In this document: piece by piece, positions 15,253 through 22,996 of the stretch
Layout of the letters: each line of letters starts with the position of its first letter
Numbering within the stretch: position 1 is the first letter of the stretch
NCBI GenBank assembly: GCA_029977605.1
Contig: JAPOKN010000012.1
Coordinates: forward strand, 1 to 26,933
Direction of reading: 5' to 3'
Length of the DNA: 26,933 bases
Source of the DNA: Methanobacteriota archaeon
GTDB lineage: Archaea > Thermoplasmatota > Poseidoniia > MGIII > CG-Epi1
Program-made: the position numbers and the translations under genes
The notes under the pieces: model-generated
The model's database searches: none
What the model was told of the DNA's origin: nothing
What the model saw: only the letters and a program-made list of their open reading frames with translations

Positions 15253-16502
15253 AATTCACAGCCTAATTTTTCTGCAACTCTTACGGCTGAAAGTACTGCA
15301 TCTTCATGAAATCCATATCTGCAATAGCTGCCGCAAAAGTACAAATTATTTGAACCATTTATCTTCATTATTTCTTCTTGAGTAGAAAGTGATTGGTGAG
15401 TATATTTTGGATGTGTGTATTCAGTTTCATAGATTATTTTATCTTTAGGTATGTCTCTATTAGGGTTGAGAGTAACCAGATAATCGTTTTTAGTGTTTAA
15501 GCCTTGAAGTCGGTTCATGTAATAGGTAACTGAGACATCATCTTGGTCCTTACTGTTTCGATTTTTAACATAATTCCAACAAGCCCATGCAGATTTGGAA
15601 GGTGGCATAATTGAGACGTCAGTGTGCAATATAGTTCTATTTTTTGAATATTCCCACGGCTGTAATATTTCCACTTCTTTTTCAGTCAAATCTTTTATCA
15701 TACGATACGTTTGGTCTGCATGAGATGCGCATACTACTTTATCAAAAGATAAATTTTCCCCATTATCTAGAGAAACCGACACACCACCATCTCTACGAAC
15801 TATTGTTTTAACACCATTTCCCTTAATAATATCTCCACCAAATTTATCTAGTATTTTTTGAACATAAGTATAGCTTCCACCAAGAACTGTGTGCCATTGT
15901 GGTGCATTATTTAGATCTAAGATTCCATGATTATCAAAAAATCTAAGGAACATTTTTACAGGAAAATTAGCGATTTCTTTTCTTGATCCGGACCAAACAG
16001 CAGCACCCATAGGAATCATAAATTTATCAACAATATCTTTTGGAAAATCATTCCTTGATAAATATTCACCTAAACTTTCATCTTCAAGAGCCCCATTGGC
16101 GACATCCGTTGCAGCTTTTTTTGAATATTTTTTAACATTTAATAAAAAACGGTAATGTTTTGGACTAAATAAGTTCCTTTTTTGCGAAAAATAACCTGAA
16201 ATGCCAGTTCCAGCATAATTAAAACCATCATTTTCATCATAATAGCTAAATGACATGTCTGTATTTCTTACTTTAACATCTAATTTTTTCAATAGTTTCT
16301 TGAAATTCACATAGTTTTTATCATTTAAAACGATAAATCCAGTATCAACTCCAATTTTTTCACCATTTTCTTCCACAGTTATGGTATTTGTATGGCCTCC
16401 TATTCTTTTTTGTTTTTCAATTAATGTAACATTATGTTTTTCGGAAAGCAAATGTGCAGCAGTTAATCCTGCAACTCCTGCACCTATAATTCCAATATTC
16501 AT
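15249..16502 (-). CDS. FAD-dependent amine-oxidase-type oxidoreductase of the CFA/DUF1365 cluster
   Basis: This 417-residue flavoprotein begins MNIGIIGAGVAGLTAAHLL, a dinucleotide-binding GxGxxG at residues 7-12. The FAD-ribose acidic residue is in TLIEKQKRIGGHT, and a C-terminal FAD segment reads NLYFCGSY. It belongs to the COG2907-type proteins annotated as NAD/FAD-binding or flavin-containing amine oxidoreductase, the usual neighbour of DUF1365 and CFA genes. I choose the ATG at 16502, which overlaps the preceding stop (ATGA), because the upstream in-frame extension to 16541 lacks family similarity and would precede the Rossmann strand. It may oxidise or isomerise the methylated acyl chain in a membrane-associated reaction, but the substrate is unknown. 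Confidence 0.88.
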   Translation of the reverse strand: MNIGIIGAGVAGLTAAHLLSEKHNVTLIEKQKRIGGHTNTITVEENGEKIGVDTGFIVLNDKNYVNFKKLLKKLDVKVRNTDMSFSYYDENDGFNYAGTGISGYFSQKRNLFSPKHYRFLLNVKKYSKKAATDVANGALEDESLGEYLSRNDFPKDIVDKFMIPMGAAVWSGSRKEIANFPVKMFLRFFDNHGILDLNNAPQWHTVLGGSYTYVQKILDKFGGDIIKGNGVKTIVRRDGGVSVSLDNGENLSFDKVVCASHADQTYRMIKDLTEKEVEILQPWEYSKNRTILHTDVSIMPPSKSAWACWNYVKNRNSKDQDDVSVTYYMNRLQGLNTKNDYLVTLNPNRDIPKDKIIYETEYTHPKYTHQSLSTQEEIMKINGSNNLYFCGSYCRYGFHEDAVLSAVRVAEKLGCEL

Positions 16503-17524
16503 TTTGCACTCTTTTTGAATAAATGGTGAGAGACAATCCATTCATTGCCATTGTCATAACCAAAAATTTCTGCGCAAGCAATGTAAAATAGTCTCCAAAA
16601 ATGGAATTTTCTTTTTGCTATAGTACCACTATTGCTTCTTTCAAATAAAGTTAGTATTTTTTCTTTATTCTGATCCATTTTATTTAACCATGCATTTGAT
16701 GTTTTTTCATAGTGTTCTCCAGATAACATCCAAGATTTCTGATATTCTAAATTTGATTTCAAATCTTTAAATAAATTATGATTTGGCATCATCCCTCCTG
16801 TGAAAAAATATTTTGCCATCCATGCATTCTTTTGGTCTCTGTCGAAATAATATGGATTTTCTTTATGCGCAAAAACATGCATGAAAAAGAGCCCGTTTGG
16901 ATTTAACCAATCATTGATCAAGTTCATTAGTTTTTTAGTATTTTTGGTATGCTCAAACATTTCAATTGATAAAATTCTATCGTATTTCTCTTCTGTTCTA
17001 AAATCATTTATATCTCTAGTTATTATTTTCAGATTAGAAATATTTCTTTTCGATGCTACTGAATCAATAAATTTTTTTTGTGAGGAAGAATTAGAAACGC
17101 CAGTAATCTCGGATTTTGGATATTTTTGTGCTAAGAATAGACTAAGAGATCCCCAGCCACATCCAATATCTAAAATATTCATACCATCTATAATTTCAGC
17201 ACGCTCAGAGTAAATTTCTAGCATATTATCTTCTGCAGTATCTAAATCCAATGTATTATCATCCCAAAAGCAGCAACTATATTTCAGGTTTTTACCTAAG
17301 CAATATTTAAAAAATTCAGAATCAACTTCATAATGCTGATTATTAGCATCATCAGTATTTACTGCGATACTACCAGTACTTGCCTCATTTATGAACTTAG
17401 AATATTCTTTCGTTGAATCAACTTTGTTCATCATATTAAGCCGTTCTTTACCCTGACTTCTAACGCCTCTTCTCAAAATCCAGTCAGGGATTAATCCCCT
17501 TGCAAGGAGTGGGTTAAACCACAT
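16499..17524 (-). CDS. CFA-like SAM-dependent methyltransferase, second type
   Basis: This 341-residue class I methyltransferase belongs to the cyclopropane-fatty-acid-synthase/coclaurine N-methyltransferase-like group. It opens with ARGLIPDWILRRGVR (8-22), the hallmark of that subgroup, then YSCCFW (82-87), SAM motif I LDIGCGWGS (118-126), SIEMFEH (186-192) and the FTGGMMPNH segment (241-249). It lacks the N-terminal CFA_N domain of the first enzyme, so the two are not recent duplicates. It may methylate a different unsaturated acyl intermediate. It overlaps the desaturase gene by 11 nt upstream and the FAD gene by 4 nt downstream. Confidence 0.87.
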   Translation of the reverse strand: MWFNPLLARGLIPDWILRRGVRSQGKERLNMMNKVDSTKEYSKFINEASTGSIAVNTDDANNQHYEVDSEFFKYCLGKNLKYSCCFWDDNTLDLDTAEDNMLEIYSERAEIIDGMNILDIGCGWGSLSLFLAQKYPKSEITGVSNSSSQKKFIDSVASKRNISNLKIITRDINDFRTEEKYDRILSIEMFEHTKNTKKLMNLINDWLNPNGLFFMHVFAHKENPYYFDRDQKNAWMAKYFFTGGMMPNHNLFKDLKSNLEYQKSWMLSGEHYEKTSNAWLNKMDQNKEKILTLFERSNSGTIAKRKFHFWRLFYIACAEIFGYDNGNEWIVSHHLFKKSAK

Positions 17525-18407
17525 TTGAACCGTAGCGCTTTTCTATAATCGAGTCTTCAGGCACATCGCGAATGTCCCAGACAATTCCTATTTTTGATAA
17601 AGACCACAAAATATAATGACAAATATCAATTTGGTACCATTTATGACCTTGCCTTTCCGAGTTCGGAAATGCGTGATGATTGTTATGCCATCCTTCTCCT
17701 AAAGTTAAGATTGCAACCATCCAATTATTGACACTTCCATCCTTTGTATCATAAGTCCTGTATCCAAAAACATGACAAACCGAATTAACTGTAAATGTAG
17801 CATGGTAAAGAATTACAGTACTAACAAAAAATCCCCACATTAGTAATTCCATTCCGTTTGTATTGTATTGACTATAGTGTACTGCCATGTAGTCGCCTAA
17901 TGCAAACAAGAATACAGCCATACTAAATGGAGCGATGTAATGATATTTGTCTAAAAATTTAAGTTCCGGGAATCTCTTCAGGTCTCCGACATATTCTTCT
18001 TTAGTAGGGACATTAGAAGGCGACATAATCCATCCCACGTGAGCCCAAAAAAATCCTTTGATTGTTGGCGTATGCGGATCTTCGATTTCATCAGTATATT
18101 TGTGATGATGCCTGTGGTGAGATGCCCACCAGATAGGGCCCATTTGTGCAGATGAAGTAGCCAAGTAAGCTAAAATAAATTGAAAAACGCGACTAGTTTT
18201 GAAAGTCTTATGAGAAAAAAACCTATGAAAACCTGCAGTTATTCCAAACATTCGAATAAAATACATCAAAAAAACCATGAAAAGGGCAAACGGGGAGGGT
18301 GAAATTGTGAGAGCAAACAGAGCACCCACATGTACTGAGATAAATGGTAAACTGACAAGTAATGAAAGTTTTTCACCAGGTAATCTATTCTCGTATGCTT
18401 CAAGCAT
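17514..18407 (-). CDS. Delta-9-type acyl-lipid/acyl-CoA desaturase
   Basis: This 297-residue membrane di-iron desaturase has three histidine boxes in the stearoyl-CoA desaturase pattern: HRFFSH (61-66), HHRHHH (97-102) and HNNHH (241-245). It has about four hydrophobic segments (roughly 16-33, 40-56, 161-178, 190-208). It introduces a cis double bond into a saturated acyl chain using O2 and reduced electron carrier. I choose the ATG at 18407 rather than the TTG two codons upstream, because a G-rich Shine-Dalgarno-like run lies 7 nt before it. It sits between two CFA-type methyltransferases that act on double bonds, suggesting a desaturate-then-methylate sequence. No cytochrome b5 or electron-donor gene is next to it. 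Confidence 0.92.
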   Translation of the reverse strand: MLEAYENRLPGEKLSLLVSLPFISVHVGALFALTISPSPFALFMVFLMYFIRMFGITAGFHRFFSHKTFKTSRVFQFILAYLATSSAQMGPIWWASHHRHHHKYTDEIEDPHTPTIKGFFWAHVGWIMSPSNVPTKEEYVGDLKRFPELKFLDKYHYIAPFSMAVFLFALGDYMAVHYSQYNTNGMELLMWGFFVSTVILYHATFTVNSVCHVFGYRTYDTKDGSVNNWMVAILTLGEGWHNNHHAFPNSERQGHKWYQIDICHYILWSLSKIGIVWDIRDVPEDSIIEKRYGSNVV

Positions 18408-19581
18408 TTGCAATCCCCCCTTTGATTACTAATTGGACGTCATCTATAGTGTTATTTGCGAAACCGGCTTCACAATAGCTAAAGTAATAGTTCCATAAAT
18501 TTATGAAATATTGGTCAAACCCCATATCTTTTATCCGGTCTATATTTTCATTGAAATTTTTATTCCATATGTTTAAAGTGGTAGCATAATGACTGCCTAT
18601 TCTCTCTATGTTATCAACTTTTAGTCCTGTTAAATTGATAGAATTTTCCATGGCTCCCACTGAGGGCAGTAAGCTACCGGGAAATATAAATTTCTGAATG
18701 AAGTCACAGCCTTTTCTATAGGTGTCATAATTTTCATCTGGGTAAGTTATAGCCTGAATTACAGCAGTTCCATTTGGTTTCATTAATTTTTCAATTCGTT
18801 CAAAATATGGATTAAATAAATCATAGCCAATCGCCTCTATCATTTCAACCGAGACAACGCGGTCATATCTCCCTTTAATATTTCTGAAATCAATTAATTG
18901 TATATCAATATGATCCTTTAGGTCTTCTTTTTCAATCATATTTTTCACATATTCGTATTGTCTTTCAGATAAAGTTATTGTGGTTACTTTACAACCTTTT
19001 CTTTCAACCGCCCGTCGTGCTAAGGCTCCCCATCCAGATCCGATTTCGAGTATATGATGTCCTTCTTTTATATCTGCTTTATCTAATATTTTGTCAATTT
19101 TATTTAATTGAGATTGGTGAAGCGAATCGCTCTCTTTTTCAAAAAAACCACATGAGTATGTCATTGTTTCGTCCAAAAAGGTTGTAAACATTTCATTGCT
19201 TAAATCATAATGCTCTTGGATATTTCTTTTGCTTCCAGATAGAGTATTTTTTCTTCTCCAATGTCCAATCCTGGCAAACGTCTTTGTCAAAAAGCTCCAT
19301 CTAACATCCAATCCAGATAAGTTATCCTTATTGAGGATCAATATTGTAATTAAATCGGTCAAATTATTCGTAAACCATTCACTCTTAGCATAAGATTCCG
19401 CGAATCCTAAGTCGCCGCCCAGTACAGTTCTTCTGTAAAATCTTGGTGAGACTATCTCGATAGTTACTTTGGGTTCCCCAGATCCAAAAGTCTTTGAAAA
19501 ATCGTCGTTAATTGTAATAGTTCCATACTTAATTCTTTCTAAAAAATTAAGCAAATTTCTTTTGTAAAAACCACTCAACAT
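18400..19581 (-). CDS. cfa: Cyclopropane-fatty-acyl-phospholipid synthase (CFA synthase)
   Basis: This 393-residue protein is a full-length Mycolic_acid_cyclopropane_synthetase-family enzyme. An N-terminal CFA_N-type lipid-binding region (about 1-100) is followed by IQEHYDLSNEMF (121-132) and MTYSCGFF with Cys144. SAM motif I is LEIGSGWGALA (178-188), then VEMIEAIG with Glu246, FIQKFIFPGSLLPS (294-307) and HYATTLNIW (331-339). Cys144, Glu246, His331 and Tyr332 match residues I recall as bicarbonate-binding or catalytic in E. coli Cfa. It transfers a methylene from SAM onto a cis double bond of an ester-linked acyl chain. It is the first gene of the lipid operon, with a TATA-like element about 25 nt upstream. 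Some relatives methylate or vinyl-shift instead of cyclopropanating. Confidence 0.92.
   Translation of the reverse strand: MLSGFYKRNLLNFLERIKYGTITINDDFSKTFGSGEPKVTIEIVSPRFYRRTVLGGDLGFAESYAKSEWFTNNLTDLITILILNKDNLSGLDVRWSFLTKTFARIGHWRRKNTLSGSKRNIQEHYDLSNEMFTTFLDETMTYSCGFFEKESDSLHQSQLNKIDKILDKADIKEGHHILEIGSGWGALARRAVERKGCKVTTITLSERQYEYVKNMIEKEDLKDHIDIQLIDFRNIKGRYDRVVSVEMIEAIGYDLFNPYFERIEKLMKPNGTAVIQAITYPDENYDTYRKGCDFIQKFIFPGSLLPSVGAMENSINLTGLKVDNIERIGSHYATTLNIWNKNFNENIDRIKDMGFDQYFINLWNYYFSYCEAGFANNTIDDVQLVIKGGIANA
18415..18420 (-). promoter_or_regulatory. Shine-Dalgarno-like GGGGGG before the desaturase
   Basis: On the minus strand a run of six G lies 7 nt before the ATG at 18407, inside the end of the first CFA gene. 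It is the strongest ribosome-binding-type signal in the window. It decides the desaturase start against the TTG at 18413. Confidence 0.5.
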
Positions 19582-19603
19582 TAAAACTAAATTATAGTGG
19601 GAG

Positions 19604-19615
19604 AAATATAATTAA
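19604..19615. promoter_or_regulatory. Shared TATA-like element between the CFA operon and the S15 lipoprotein gene
   Basis: AAATATAATTAA sits near the middle of the 47-bp gap between the divergent starts at 19581 and 19629. Read on the minus strand it gives a TATATTT-type box about 25 nt before the CFA start. On the plus strand it lies 20-25 nt before the candidate lipoprotein starts at 19629 and 19635. One element may therefore serve both directions. Confidence 0.5.
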
Positions 19616-19628
19616 GCATATCCATTGG

Positions 19629-21383
19629 ATGCTAATGGAAAAAGCTCAAGCACTATTAATTTCTTTCATATTTTTAGCTTCTGGGTGCTTAAATTCTTCT
19701 GAGCTAGACGATAATGACATTTCAGGCTATGAGTGGTGGGAAGTTCCTTTGGAAAAGAGATACTTAATGGATTTAGATTTTTCATCTTGGCGTTCGACTC
19801 TTCCTGAAAAAGGTGTTTATAATTGGACAGGACCTTCAGAATATTTTGTTGAAGTCGATTTACCTATTGAAGAAAGGGACATAGGTTATCCTGAAGACCC
19901 TTTGATGCACGTAGCTTTGTGGATGCCAGACGTTCCACCTGGAACACTAGTTCCAGTAATAGCAACTATTCACCCATACTATGAGTTTGCAGGTTCAAAT
20001 CCTAATACTATCCCAGATTTAGGAATAGGTCAATGGGTTCTCGAAGAATTTGTTCCTCATGGATATGCATTGGCTCAAATATCTACATTTGGTTCAGGTA
20101 AATCCACCCATTGTCAGGACGTCAAAGGATTAGGCGAGCAAATAGGGATACAAGCTGCAGTTGATTGGCTGGGAAAACAGCCTTGGTCTAATGGTAATGT
20201 AGGCTTAATGGGAAAATCATATGCAGGGACAACAAATTGGGAAGCTGCTCAAAATCCGTCACCGCATTTGAAGACAATTGTCCCCATCTCAGGTTCAATC
20301 GGTGTTAGAGAAATGTTCTACAGGAATGGTTCAAGTGAATCACGAGCAATGCTCTACGATGCATTATACGAAGGCGCTACTGCAGGTGCATCAACAGATG
20401 ATATGAGAATGTGTTCTGACGATGCAATAGGCCCAGCTAGTCCTTGGACAACTTATGCCCTAGCTGAATACGGTGGTGATCAATGGAATGATTATTGGGA
20501 AGAGCGTTATCACCTTCAGGACGTTCTTGATAACTACAATGGAAGTGTCTATATTGTTTGGGGTTTGCAGGATTGGAATGTAGATCCATATCATGCTTTT
20601 CCTACTTACCAAATGCTTAGAAATAAGGGACTTAATGTAAAAGGAATAATGGGTCAATGGGGCCATAATTATCCAGATCAGCCGAACGTTCATGAAAACA
20701 TGAGTAGTGGATACGGAGCGGAGGCTTTTCCAAAAGTGACTAGAATGGATTGGTCTATTGAGCTATATAATTGGTTTAATTATTATCTGAAGGGAATTGG
20801 TCCTGAGCCTCAATCACAAGTTCAAATACAAAGGAATGATGGTGAATGGCATGTTGAAGAAACTTGGCCTTCAGTTGATGTTAAATGGGATTTACATGAT
20901 GTTTCTACTTGGGGAAATCTCGGAACTGTATCTTCTTCATCATCAATAACATTGTCAAGTCAGCCACTTGAATCAGAAGTTCATATCTCAGGTTTACCTA
21001 CTTTTCATGCACAAGTAAGGGCTAATTCTTGTAACGGTGGGCAACTATTTGTCACAATGTCCGATGGAACTTCTGGATTAAGATTAGGTCACGCTACGAT
21101 GGATTTAAGGTACAGAGATGGCGGCTATGAGGCTAAATCTGTAACCCCATTTTCAAGTTATACGATGAAGATGGAGTTTAATCCAATGGACGTAGTGATT
21201 CCTGAAGGCCACACAATTCAATTAGAAATTAGTGATGCAGGTGAAGACTATCTACCATCTACATGTGCATCTGCCGGAGTTACATTAATAGAAGCTGAGC
21301 AGCCTTTGTCCTTACCTCTGATAGATAGATCCGCAAATGATGAGCGCTGGTTTGAGGTCCCACCCTGGTGGGAAACTCAGTAG
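19629..21383 (+). CDS. Lipoprotein X-Pro dipeptidyl-peptidase/CocE-type (S15) hydrolase
   Basis: This 584-residue secreted hydrolase has an N-terminal hydrophobic segment followed by the lipobox LASGC, with Cys20 as lipid attachment site. The alpha/beta hydrolase core shows the S15/CocE nucleophile motif GKSYAGT (Ser197), Asp315 in GLQDWNV and His346 in WGHNYPD. The C-terminal part (about 435-560) fits the jelly-roll domain of X-Pro dipeptidyl-peptidases and alpha-amino acid ester hydrolases. It is probably anchored on the outer face of the membrane, where it cleaves peptides or esters. The start may be either ATG 19629 or ATG 19635; both keep the signal peptide. A terminator-like hairpin follows. 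Confidence 0.88.
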   Translation: MLMEKAQALLISFIFLASGCLNSSELDDNDISGYEWWEVPLEKRYLMDLDFSSWRSTLPEKGVYNWTGPSEYFVEVDLPIEERDIGYPEDPLMHVALWMPDVPPGTLVPVIATIHPYYEFAGSNPNTIPDLGIGQWVLEEFVPHGYALAQISTFGSGKSTHCQDVKGLGEQIGIQAAVDWLGKQPWSNGNVGLMGKSYAGTTNWEAAQNPSPHLKTIVPISGSIGVREMFYRNGSSESRAMLYDALYEGATAGASTDDMRMCSDDAIGPASPWTTYALAEYGGDQWNDYWEERYHLQDVLDNYNGSVYIVWGLQDWNVDPYHAFPTYQMLRNKGLNVKGIMGQWGHNYPDQPNVHENMSSGYGAEAFPKVTRMDWSIELYNWFNYYLKGIGPEPQSQVQIQRNDGEWHVEETWPSVDVKWDLHDVSTWGNLGTVSSSSSITLSSQPLESEVHISGLPTFHAQVRANSCNGGQLFVTMSDGTSGLRLGHATMDLRYRDGGYEAKSVTPFSSYTMKMEFNPMDVVIPEGHTIQLEISDAGEDYLPSTCASAGVTLIEAEQPLSLPLIDRSANDERWFEVPPWWETQ

Positions 21384-21420
21384 AAAGCATAGTATTATAT
21401 TTCACCTCACAACTTGATAG

Positions 21421-21480
21421 TGCCTCGGCTGTCGGAGAGAGTCTACATTCATTTCCCTCATTCCACCCCGAGGCATTTTT
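21421..21480 (+). terminator. Terminator-like hairpin with T-run (or small structured RNA)
   Basis: TGCCTCGG at 21421-21428 is perfectly complementary to CCGAGGCA at 21468-21475 and is followed directly by TTTTT (21476-21480). The 39-nt loop is unusually long for a simple terminator. It lies between two same-strand lipoprotein genes, before the promoter of the second, so termination of the first transcript is the simplest reading. The GC-rich stem stands out from the AT-rich background. Confidence 0.55.
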
Positions 21481-21488
21481 CAACAATC

Positions 21489-21498
21489 TTTTAAATAA
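21489..21498 (+). promoter_or_regulatory. TATA-like box for the BNR lipoprotein gene
   Basis: TTTTAAATAA is centred about 25 nt before the GTG at 21519. It supports both the non-ATG start and independent transcription after the hairpin. Confidence 0.5.
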
Positions 21499-21518
21499 CA
21501 CCTAACGTAATTTGAGTT

Positions 21519-22991
21519 GTGCGCGTATTATCGTATGTCATTTTAGCATTCATGTTAAATTTGCCTCTTACAGGTTGTTTAGCTCCAGAGGATAATAGAG
21601 TTATTCTTGAAGAGCCTAGTATCTTTGATTTTGAAAGACCAATTCCTGAAACTACTTGGTATCATTATTCTGGGGGTGTAAATGCATTAGATCAATCTGC
21701 AGTTGAACAATTGAACGTAACTCCAAGTTTAGTTGGGAATAATGTGCCTTTTTGGACTCAAGGAAGTTATTACGGTATTGGATTAACTACATTTGAGCCA
21801 ACTATGGGAATAACATCAAGTGATAATTTGTATATGTCCAGCTATGGGAACGGCCCTGCAGGTTCAACTGCAATTGTACAATGTTCTGGACTCATAGAAA
21901 TGACCAGTTTGTCGGATTATTCTTGCGCCAATACGTACGACCCTATTTCTCCAGTACCAAATAGCAATGACCCTTATGTTTATGTTGATAAATGGACAGA
22001 TAGAATAATGAAATTTGATATGCATGCTCTAGCTGGAATGACAGTAGAATGGTCAGATAATGATGGTTCTTCGTGGTCTCCACCGACTTTTGCAACTTCA
22101 TACTCAGTTCAAGATCACCAAACTATAGGTTCATCACCTTACCCTGCATTAGCTCACCCAACTACATGGGTATTCTGTGTTAATGGAAATTGGGCAGCAC
22201 CACTTTGTTCAACAAGTTTTGATGGCGGCTTAACCTGGAGTCCTGAAGTCCCAGGTGCGCCTCTTGACTGCAATAGTGGAGGTTTAAGTGCACACATTGA
22301 AGGCGCAGAGAATGGTAATTTTTACAGAGGAAATGTAGGTTGTAATGGAAGTGGCTATTCAATTTACAGGAGTACAGATGGAGGGTTTACTTGGACTGAG
22401 CATCCATTACCTACAGAAAAATCAGGAACTGCAGATACTTGGAATTTTGAAGAAGCTCAAGTAGCAATTGATGATAATAACAATGTCCATGCTATGTGGA
22501 TGGGTAGTGATAATATGCCATATTATGCATATTCTAGAGATAATGGAGGTTCTTGGAGTGAAGCTATGATGATTGCACCTCCAATTGGCCTCGTAGGAAC
22601 AGGTTTTCCAGTAGTAACAGCAGGCTCAGATGGAAGAGTGGCATTTGGATATGTGGGAGATATAGGAAATCAAACATGGAATGGATATATGACAATATCA
22701 ACTGATGCTTTTTCAGAGGTTCCACTTTTTACAACAGTACAAGTTAATCTGCCAGAAGACCCAATAGACAGCAGTAATGCATATCCAGAAGGATGCGGGT
22801 ACGAAAGGTGCGGTGGGCTCGGTGATTTTCTTGACATGGCAGTTGATCAATATGGTCGTCCTTGGTTTAGTCTAGCAAATAATGACGCAGGGGAAATAGG
22901 AATTTTTGCCACAATTACCGATGGTCCAACACTTAGAGGCGATTTACTAGAATTGAATTCTATGCCACTAGGCGGAGTATTAACACTTTAG
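21519..22991 (+). CDS. Lipoprotein with Asp-box (BNR/sialidase-like) beta-propeller
   Basis: This 490-residue exported protein starts at GTG. It has a hydrophobic leader and a lipobox LPLTGC with Cys20. Four Asp-box motifs are visible: SDNDGSSW (179-186), SFDGGLTW (233-240), STDGGFTW (285-292) and SRDNGGSW (339-346), spaced about 50 residues apart as blades of a propeller. I see no clear sialidase arginine triad or FRIP motif, so catalytic sialidase activity is doubtful. A binding or polysaccharide-related role at the cell surface is more cautious. A TATA-like box 25 nt upstream supports the GTG start; an N-terminal start at Met12 would destroy the signal peptide. It converges on rimK with 5 bp between. 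Confidence 0.82.
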   Translation: MRVLSYVILAFMLNLPLTGCLAPEDNRVILEEPSIFDFERPIPETTWYHYSGGVNALDQSAVEQLNVTPSLVGNNVPFWTQGSYYGIGLTTFEPTMGITSSDNLYMSSYGNGPAGSTAIVQCSGLIEMTSLSDYSCANTYDPISPVPNSNDPYVYVDKWTDRIMKFDMHALAGMTVEWSDNDGSSWSPPTFATSYSVQDHQTIGSSPYPALAHPTTWVFCVNGNWAAPLCSTSFDGGLTWSPEVPGAPLDCNSGGLSAHIEGAENGNFYRGNVGCNGSGYSIYRSTDGGFTWTEHPLPTEKSGTADTWNFEEAQVAIDDNNNVHAMWMGSDNMPYYAYSRDNGGSWSEAMMIAPPIGLVGTGFPVVTAGSDGRVAFGYVGDIGNQTWNGYMTISTDAFSEVPLFTTVQVNLPEDPIDSSNAYPEGCGYERCGGLGDFLDMAVDQYGRPWFSLANNDAGEIGIFATITDGPTLRGDLLELNSMPLGGVLTL

Positions 22992-22996
22992 AGTCC

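Noticed and set aside
16503..16541. N-terminal extension of the FAD oxidoreductase from ATG 16541
   Set aside because: The extra 13 residues precede the Rossmann strand without family similarity, and ATG 16502 forms a clean ATGA overlap with the preceding gene.
16881..17213. Plus-strand 110-codon open frame opposite the second CFA-like gene
   Set aside because: It is antisense to SAM motif I and neighbouring conserved residues of the methyltransferase, with low-complexity hydrophobic composition.
18408..18413. TTG start for the desaturase
   Set aside because: An ATG two codons later lies 7 nt from a strong Shine-Dalgarno-like G-run, a better arrangement than a TTG directly at the run.
21421..21475. 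Possible tRNA in the hairpin region
   Set aside because: The terminal stem is acceptor-like, but the total length is about 55 nt and no T-loop motif, D-arm or anticodon arm can be folded on either strand.
21519..22991. Active sialidase annotation
   Set aside because: Asp-box repeats alone mark propeller blades. The catalytic Arg triad, Tyr/Glu pair and FRIP motif are not evident.
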